DNA from: Diorhabda sublineata
Lineage: Eukaryota > Arthropoda > Insecta > Coleoptera > Chrysomelidae
Length of the DNA: 64,000 bases
NCBI RefSeq assembly: GCF_026230105.1
Contig: NC_079482.1
Coordinates: forward strand, 9,052,001 to 9,116,000
Reading direction: 5' to 3'
Shown: positions 56,945 through 64,000 of the stretch, one piece after another
How the letters are laid out: every line of letters starts with the position of its first letter
Position numbering within the stretch: the first letter of the stretch is position 1
Translations under genes and position numbers: made by a program
The notes under the pieces: generated by a model
Seen by the model: only the letters and a program-made list of their open reading frames with translations
Database searches by the model: none
Told to the model about the DNA's origin: nothing

Positions 56945-58110
56945 CCGGAATTCCAGAAGCAGCTCTTATGGCTTACGGGTATCTTACAATATATTACTTA
57001 TAGCAAAATCTGGAAAACTGCACAACTCCTGTTAAGGAGGTTTTAAAAACTGTTCTGCACAACTCTTCATTTGACCTACTGTACAAAGACGTATTAATGA
57101 AATGAGCTTTGTTTCTTGTGTGAGTATCTGCAAACAACTAATTTTTCTATTCAACTAGACGAGTCAACTTTACTTGGAAATGATGCATTATTATTGGCGT
57201 ATGTTTGATTTGTTAAGGAAAAATCGATTCCATTCATAAACGTTATTTTGGTCGCAACAGATGGAGCTCCTGTCATGGTCAGGCGACATCGTGGGTTAAT
57301 AAGCCATCTTAAAAGAATTATATCGAAGGTAACTGCAAGTCACTTATCCCCCGACAAGCTAGAAGCTAAAAATTTGAGTGATATATTGCACCAATCGCTT
57401 CAATTTGTGATTAGTGCAGATAACAAAATAAGAAGTAATTCATTTAATATTCGCTTATTTGCTTAATTATGCGATGGAAATTATGAAGACTTCCAACGAT
57501 TACTGTTACATATCGAATTCGAAGGGTTTATCAAGATCATTTACTTTGTGACTCAGTTTTGGAGTTTCGTATAGTTTAAAAGAAAACCTGATCAATTTTA
57601 AAGCTGGTAGATTTGTTCAAAAAATTTAGAGACCTCAACTTACAATTATGAGGGGACAGCCTCAATTTAATAAAAAAAATGTAATTACAGCTTTTCTTAT
57701 TAAATTGAAATTTATGAAGGAAAATATATGTCGGCGCAAATTTTTACACTTTTCAAACTTGTCGCAGGTGGAAAGCGTTCCGTTCAATATGTGATTGCCC
57801 AGCATGATGATTTTAAAATCATATTTGAAGATTCTGTCGGTAGAAATACGACCATAGGTCATAAATTCATTTGACGAAACGGATGTGGAGAATGTGTTAT
57901 TGCAAGAGAAGCTACTCGAGCTTAACACTAATGAGAAGTGACATTTAAACGAGGTTATCACAAATTTTGACTACAGTTAGAAATACATGAAAAATATCCT
58001 GGACTCTAGGCAACTGTGCTAAAGCTTCTGATTGCGTTTCCCTTGTCATATCTTGACAAAAAAATTTTTAGTGCTACTACAAAAAAAGGAATAGATTGAA
58101 TATCACAGAA
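56945..58110 (+). pseudogene. hAT transposase of the SCAND3/ZBED5 type
   Basis: Plus-strand blocks in order: VSYNILLIAKSGKLHNSC, TVQRRINEM, NFSIQLDESTLLGNDALLLA (family: FSIQLDESTxxGNxALLxxYV, first catalytic region), LVATDGAPVMVRRHRGLISH (family: TDGAPSMVGRHRG), AKNLSDILHQSLQFVISADN and KIRSNSFNIRLFA, EDFQRLLLHIEF, FKLVAGGKRSVQYVIAQ, and near 58000-58110 a ruined LWxxVxKLLIAFPxSYLxExxFSATTKK (the C-terminal dimerisation block). The His of the CxxH motif region is replaced (SHLSPDKLEAKNLS). Stops and frame shifts occur throughout. The longest open part is 57248-57466. The N-terminal BED finger was not found. Confidence 0.7.
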
Positions 58111-58114
58111 ATTA

Positions 58115-59160
58115 TTATTATTATTCTTTATTCTTTACAAAACTCAAGGCAAATATTGATAATTTGCTTTCAATCCATGAAGTACATTCCTCTCATTAAA
58201 ATTATATTTTTTTTTGTAAATACCATTGTGAAGTTACATTACGGTATAAGTGTTTAATTTTGAGTATATTACGACTGTTATAACAATAATAATTAATAGT
58301 GTAATAATTTATAGATTTGAATAAATACCTACAGCACATGAAAATATACTATATTTCTCTTAACCACTCCGAAGTTTTCTAAATGAAATTTATGAGAATT
58401 GATTGGTTCTTTTGCTGTGAGTCATTGTAGATTTCAAGAGAGTAAAATTTGTCAACTTTGCTTTTTTGATATCCACTCACAGCACAATGAATAATTAATT
58501 CTTCCTTAAAACTCAGCCACAACACAAGTTTCCATAAATAGCTCTAATTTTCGGCAAAATTTTGGGAATCAATGCTCAATGAGATATGTCCCTATTTTAA
58601 GTGGCTCAGTTGGGTTTTAACATCCAATGAATAAATAATTTCGGGTTTAATAATTTTCTGATAAAATGATAACAAGACACGCATAAACTATTATCTAATG
58701 TGTGTAAGCAGTTTACTCATAAAGAAAAATGAATTTTATATTTTTTTCTTCGTGACACTCTCTTTGTATTTCAAATGAATGCCGTATCATAAGAGAGGCA
58801 GAACTCATATTTAAAATCATTAATCAGTCGTATCAAATAGAAAATTTTTCAATGCTTGTCATAATATGTACGCATCATAATTTTCGTAAACGTTACCTTT
58901 TTGGCATGCGGTAATAAGTACACTCTAAAAATAATGTATTATGATTCTATGGAATATCTCTATAAAGAACCTTCATTTTGTAAATAAGAACTGAATTGAT
59001 ATGTGATGAACATGAGAAATGTTATCTGTGACTAGCTCAAATTTGATTTGTTAGAAAAGGAAATATAGAATTAAAATTATTATTAATAATCATTATTATA
59101 ACATACATAAAATACAACACTGCTAATCGCCATGATCCTATTCAATAATTAGTGTATCGA
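58115..59160. other. No recognisable feature
   Basis: AT-rich sequence; nothing identifiable. Confidence 0.4.
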
Positions 59161-59164
59161 TATT

Positions 59165-60285
59165 ATCGTTGCGAGAGTCTCGAAAACGATACTTTAAATT
59201 TTCCTTGCGAGACAAGCGAGTCACAAAGTCTCGTCTTAAGTCTCCCAAAAGTTTTGAAGTATCGCAGATAAAAATGGCAAATATAAATTAACTATTCTAA
59301 TAATCATGATTGAAACATATTTTTTAAAGCCGTATAATAACGAGCAGCCTGTATTTACAATAACTGTTACGAGATGTTTTCAAGACTTTGGAATTAGAAA
59401 GAACAAGTATACTACAATGATGAAAGGACAATGACTCTGTTTCCGATCTTGAGTGCGATGGCGAGAGTTTTTCTCAGCACTCAAGCCACATCTGTAGAGG
59501 CAGAAAGCAGAAGCGTGCAAGCAATGCTCCAAAGATGGACCGATCTGGGCCTTGTAGAGGATTATAACCTGCTGTGGAGTTAGTAGCTTTTTGGTCTTAA
59601 GGAGGGCTCCAAGTTTTTGTGAAGCTGCCTTAGCTAATTTGGCCACGTGACTATGCCAAGACATATTGCCTCCAACCTAAATACCCAACTAGCAAAGTTG
59701 CGGAGATGGTGATATTCTATGTCCAGACAGGATCAGGACCTGAGCTTCAGTGCCAGCCTTCTTTGAAAAAAACTCAGCCTGGGTCATTCTACGGATTGTG
59801 GGGTTAGCCGAGTTTATTGAGGCAGCTGATTTGAAGGACAACACTATTGTACTATCCGCGGCGAAGCTACAGATCGAGTTCGCAGTTTTGTCGAGTAGAT
59901 CGTTGATAAATAGGAGAAAGAGAATAGGTGACAAGATGCATCCCTGGGGAACACCAGCGTTGACCTCAACAATAATAGATTTTGTTTTTTTTATCAGTAC
60001 TTTGTATTTGTTGGTGGAAGTGAAAACTAGAAGATTTTATAATTTTTTGTATCTATGGTCGATATATATGTTTTTGTTCATTACAATAAAAATTTGAACT
60101 GATTTCATTTGTGTATTTTCTTTAGATACAGAAATCAAAAAAATTCAAAGACTTTTGCGAGATCTTTGCGAAACTCTTGCGCTAGTCATAAGAAGAGACG
60201 AAACTTTCATTGCAAGACGAGACGAGAAAATATTTTCCACTTCTTTGAAGGATAAGATGAGATATTTCAAAGTCTCGTTCACCCT
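59165..60285. repeat. GAGAC-rich inverted arms around a LINE relic
   Basis: The reverse complement of 59168-59263 (TTCAAAACTTTTGGGAGACT, ACGAGACTTTGTGACTCGC, TTGTCTCGCAAGGAAAATTT) resembles the forward sequence at 60135-60240 (TTCAAAGACTTTTGCGAGAT, GAGACGAAACTTTCATTGCA, AGACGAGACGAGAAAATATT). The arms are imperfect and dominated by the word GAGAC/GTCTC. They sit about 110-150 bases outside the LINE relic on each side. Confidence 0.4.
59380..59990 (-). pseudogene. LINE reverse-transcriptase relic (jockey/I-like)
   Basis: Minus strand: VEVNAGVPQGCILSPILFLL and FINDLLDKTANSICSFAADS (the VPQG motif and the catalytic YADD, here reduced to FAAD), then after a deletion MSWHSHVAKLAKAASQKLGA with LLKTKKLLTPQQVIILYKAQ and IGPSLEHCLHAS (family: LSWxxHIxxLAKxASRKLGxL ... 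FTPxQLLxLYKAQIRPxLEYC). The tail then breaks down. Finger-domain sequence upstream is missing, so this is a short palm/thumb piece. The first Asp of YADD is changed to Ala. Confidence 0.65.
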
Positions 60286-60289
60286 TTTT

Positions 60290-61160
60290 GAATTAAAAAT
60301 TGGATGGCTTGACCAAGTAGTAACATATCTATAACTCAATAGTACATAACCTTTCATTACTAAATATAGGACTTTCGTAGATTCTGTCGCTTGTAACTAT
60401 AATTTTAATCAATTATGAATGAACGTGCTATATATTTTTTGAAGTGTACATTTTATAACATACCGTATCACGGACAAACGATAACATAACCTCAACATAT
60501 GGACCTAGTAATTATTCTTCGTCGGTTCTCTCGAGGACTACGAGACAGCTCATTTATTTTTCGGGAGCGAGAGCCTGACATCCTCGCAGGAAATTTGCAC
60601 TGTATATTATTACAATCAGAAGTAGAGCGCGTAATTTGTGTGCGGGGAAGATTGTCACAAGGCTATTTATTTTGTATATAAAATATTATAATGACTTTAT
60701 CACAATGAAATAATACGACTGTTTTTAGTAAAAGAAAATGTTGAGGATTCAGCACGTTGGAATTGAGTCATTGACTTTTGTTCAATTTAATATTCTACTG
60801 TTTGATCCTTGATATCAATATGCAACCTTCTGTTTCAATAATTAATGAACTTTCATATTTCTAGTAGAATCGTGTGCTATCAAGGACCGTTGAGCACAAA
60901 AGACTCCTGATATAAGGATAAAAAGTTCCTCTACTAAAACTTAACACCGTCATTAGAAAATAAATGGAAAGCCACTGAAAATATCAAGCTACCAAACAAA
61001 AGGAAAAATACCACCTATAACAACACCAAATGAAAGTTTGGCAAGAGCGGGAGATTACTTACATAACATTAAACTAATCAACGGAATTTTTTACTAATTT
61101 TGGCAAAGCTAAAAAAGTGATCCTCAGTTTATGAAAACCTCATGTCAGAAAATATGTCAG
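60290..61160. other. No recognisable feature
   Basis: AT-rich, with GC-richer patches at 60520-60600; no gene identified. Confidence 0.4.
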
Positions 61161-61165
61161 TTGTA

Positions 61166-61615
61166 CAGTAAACCCCTGCTGATACGAAATTCTATGATTC
61201 GGCACAATCAATAAGCTGGGCACCAATTTTGAAAAAAGCCGACAGTTCTAAAAATTTGAAGTAATTAGTGACGAGCTGTTCATATAAAGTGATCTTAGAA
61301 TCTCAGCTTATGGATCCCGAATTAGATGACAAATAGGAGGCTGATGATGACACGTGAAATAAGTGCTACTGTTAACACATTCATATAATTTGCTGAATAA
61401 GACAAAAAAATCTTTTCGAAACATTAAATTGTCTTTTCGTGTCCAAACTAAGTGTTTAATCCTATTAATTTCACTCATTTTCTCACTTCTTCTTCAATTG
61501 TTCAATATGAATAATAAAATAACCTATAAGACTATTTTTTACAGCGGCCGGAAGCCGAACTTGGATGGAATTTTCGTATGACTCTCGTTAATCTACAGAT
61601 TAACAAGGGTTACTG
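61166..61615. mobile_element. Tigger/pogo-like non-autonomous element, 450 bp
   Basis: The left end CAGTAAACCCCTGCTGATAC continues GAAATTCTATGATTCGGC. The inverted right end is CAGTAACCCTTGTTAATCTG, and after an extra stretch it continues TCATACGAAAATTCCA and AGTTCGGC, so the two ends match in two blocks. TA flanks the element on both sides (61164-61165 and 61616-61617). CAGTA ends with a TA target are typical of the pogo/Tigger group. No transposase is present. The right end carries an extra perfect palindrome (61588-61603). Confidence 0.55.
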
Positions 61616-61619
61616 TATT

Positions 61620-64000
61620 CAATTTGTGGAAAAACATGTTTTAAAATTGGAGCAATTTAATTTTAAGTTCATTATTATTTAACAATAGCATTTATTCCAA
61701 CTGATATTCTGATGTGGTAAGACCTGTTAGGCTACATTTTTATGCTTGGTAAGCATCGACAAGTGTCGATACAAAGATTTAAATGGGGAGTTTGGATGGG
61801 CTTGCGTAGAATTGTTGCTGTTCCGAGCTGATGTCAGTTTTGAGTAGATGAAGCTTGCGGTAAGCGCTTGCGACGTACTTACTCACGAGCTCTCACGGAA
61901 TGAAGTTGCGCTGCGTCATGTGTACAAAACGTATCCATTATGAGTAGTTGGCCCAACTTTTATGTGTCCTTTGTTTTTGTCTATATTTTATTTAGAAATA
62001 TGTCAAATCAAAATCAATAGCTCACACAATTTCAACGGCCTTGTGTGCCATGTGTGCCTACACAGCTTTCCTGTCCTGAGCAGGTCAACGCACTTACAAG
62101 CGTGTAAAAAGCATCCAAGCATTAGTGAAGACTTTGCCAAGCCTCGGCAAACGTGTAAATGTAGCGTAAGCTAATAAGCTGGACGGAGTGAACATCTAAC
62201 ATGTGGTCGTTACCATGGAAAACTTATATTTAGATGGATCAAGATAATGTTATTTGCCTATTTCACCTCAACAAGTAATATGACATATGACTTCATAAAA
62301 CATAGGCAAATTTCAATTTTATAAACGGCGCGTGATTTGAATTATATAAAGTAAGAGAACCTATTTCCTTACTCTATCATTATTTATTAATAAGGCGGCA
62401 ATAAAGCTTGAAGAAAATATATATTTTTGAACAAAATATTGCATACAAAAATAGCTATTTAAAGTCTTACACATCAAGTAATTAGATGAAATTTTGATAA
62501 ATTTTCTCACCTGTACAAAATAATAAATCCCTTGCAGTTAATTGAAAGAATGTTCCATGTCCTTTTGCGGATTTGGGAACAAATTAATAGATTAGCAATG
62601 TTTTACACAACATTTATTAAAATTCCCTTTTGAAAAATTAACAACCACTAACCCTAGGTATAAATAACCAAAAGGACATGAAAACATTAAATTGCCAGTT
62701 TTTTGTCAAAATTCACCAACTTCACATCTATTTATGGCAACAGATCAATCTAGAGTTCTGAACTTTAATTATAGTATTGATTCAACCTTGGGTCATCTGT
62801 GTCAAACGTCTAGAAAATAGGTGGTTATGTTACATAGCAAACGTATTCTAGGTTGCTGTTAATGTTTTGTTATTTTCATTTTTAATTATTGAAGATATTT
62901 TTTATTATATATTTTTGTATTATAATGATACTAAATAAAGAATAAAAAGAAAAATACTTAACTAGGAATAGAGTTATATTATATTCATCAAAATGATAAT
63001 TTTATGAAAAGATTGTATCAGTTTTATTATAATTCTCATAGAGATGAAATATTATGATAGTATTCAACGATACAGTGTTCATTTTAATGGATTCTACTTC
63101 AGAACTTACAACAAACTGTTCAACAATATTTTCTTCTGCCCATGATGGTTGATGTTCTTCGATCATTTCTGCCAAAAAATTTATAAATTTTGATTCATTA
63201 TTAAAAACATCTAATAGTCTTTATGCTAATATCAACTTCGATAATTCTAATTTTTATTATATTTGTAACTAACGAAACTGCCGCATGTTGGATGCTACTA
63301 ACCGTTACACCGCACCAGATTACCAGCTGGCACACATTAATGTTGTTAATTCACAAACTATAATATAAGTATAAAATACTCCTAACTTTCTCATCCGTTT
63401 TTCAAAAGTTTCAATGCTGTTGATACTTTTTTTTTGAGATTAAAATTTTATTTATTAATCCGCATATATTTTTGGTCAATATCATTCAAAACCTTTTCTT
63501 ACATAAGTTTTGCTGCCTCCTATCAACTAAGCGCATTTGTTAGTCACTTATTTTTTAACTTACAGGGTGAAAAGGCATCAGAAAGATCATCTAAAAAATT
63601 TAACCTCCGGATACAAATGTTTCCTCTGTAGGGATTTTTTGAAGTCATCATATTATTATATTCATCGGTATTTGTATTTGAAGTAAATCAACATACGAGT
63701 ATCTGAAGTAAATCAACATACCATCAACACAGAATATACAGGATTAGCCTCCTTTATATAAGGATTTCAACGTCATAATCCAATTTTGAAGCTTCGAACC
63801 GATCTAAGTTTCTAACGCATTTACTGGCTTAATATTTTTATATGGACTCGTATGACAATATACCTCCAGATAAAGTTAACATCATGTGAATAAAGACGAG
63901 TAAATAAAAATTTGAAGTCATGCAATTGTATATACTATTTCACTCAAGACGAAGGCGACAAAAACCATATAGATATAGCACATAGTAAAAATAAAATTTT
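61620..64000. other. No recognisable gene
   Basis: AT-rich sequence. At 61960-62170 a 70-codon frame includes GLVCHVCLHSFPVLSRSTHL and QACKKH, a C-x2-C...H-x3-C arrangement that resembles a single zinc finger, but the frame has no support beyond that and ends in unrelated sequence. Nothing else can be identified up to the window edge. Confidence 0.3.

Noticed and set aside
61340..61362. CTGATGATGACACGTGAAAT, hammerhead-like words
   Set aside because: The spacer does not form a stem, and no cleavage triplet or stem I partner is in place.
61962..62174. Possible zinc-finger frame with CHVC and THLQAC
   Set aside because: One weak finger-like pattern only; the frame is short and no family could be named.
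1..64000. CRISPR array, bacterial operon, integron or phage-like gene clusters
   Set aside because: No regularly spaced repeats, no ribosome-binding-site spacing and no prokaryotic genes; the composition and element types are those of an animal genome.

Overview
This window reads as intergenic DNA from an animal, most likely an insect. It is very AT-rich, has long (TA)n tracts, and carries eroded copies of several transposable-element classes on both strands. I found no intact host gene, no operon-like spacing, no CRISPR array and no rRNA gene. Family names below come from protein motifs read by eye and from memory of the families. The insect assignment is inference from the mix of element types (CR1-like, R1-like, RTE-like, mariner, Penelope-like, hAT of the SCAND3/ZBED5 type).

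Layout. 0-9 kb: (TA)n; a Penelope-like 3' end with a hammerhead-ribozyme-like motif (minus); an internally deleted mariner (minus); two abutting inverted-repeat elements; a frame-broken gene of an arthropod repeat family (5.6-6.6 kb); and the endonuclease end of an R2/R4-like retrotransposon (7.6-8.3 kb). 9.8-13.5 kb: the best-preserved element, a CR1-like LINE on the minus strand with ORF1 (cysteine-rich finger) and ORF2 (AP endonuclease, reverse transcriptase), next to a Penelope-like endonuclease fragment. 14.5 kb: a tandem duplication. 17.5-18.3 kb: an R1-like LINE tail (minus). 20.7 kb: an unassigned 124-codon frame. 21.9-25.7 kb: a repeat family whose long copy holds a broken gene with a cysteine-rich C-terminal block, a short internally deleted copy of it, and duplicated LINE pieces around the short copy.

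26-43 kb is mostly featureless, with a palindrome cluster (26.7 kb), LINE relics (27.7-28.4 and 36.6-38.2 kb), a tRNA-like sequence (33.5 kb) and a TA/GA compound microsatellite (40.2 kb). 43.9-45.5 kb: a complete-ended but internally deleted mariner that appears to sit inside a LINE relic. 47.5-50.6 kb: a LINE RNase H tail, a DDE transposase pseudogene (minus) and a LINE tail (minus). 51.8-55.5 kb: two mariner pieces, a Penelope-like endonuclease piece and a transposase-type HTH. 56.9-58.1 kb: a hAT transposase pseudogene. 59.2-60.3 kb: a LINE reverse-transcriptase relic between GAGAC-rich inverted arms. 61.2-61.6 kb: a Tigger/pogo-like non-autonomous element.

The coding relics do not work together as a pathway. 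They record successive insertions, internal deletions and nested insertions. The sequences most worth a second look are the hammerhead-like motif, the perfect 25-bp palindrome at the mariner deletion junction, the repeat family at 21.9-25.2 kb, the nested palindromes at 26.7 kb and the unassigned open frame at 20.7 kb.
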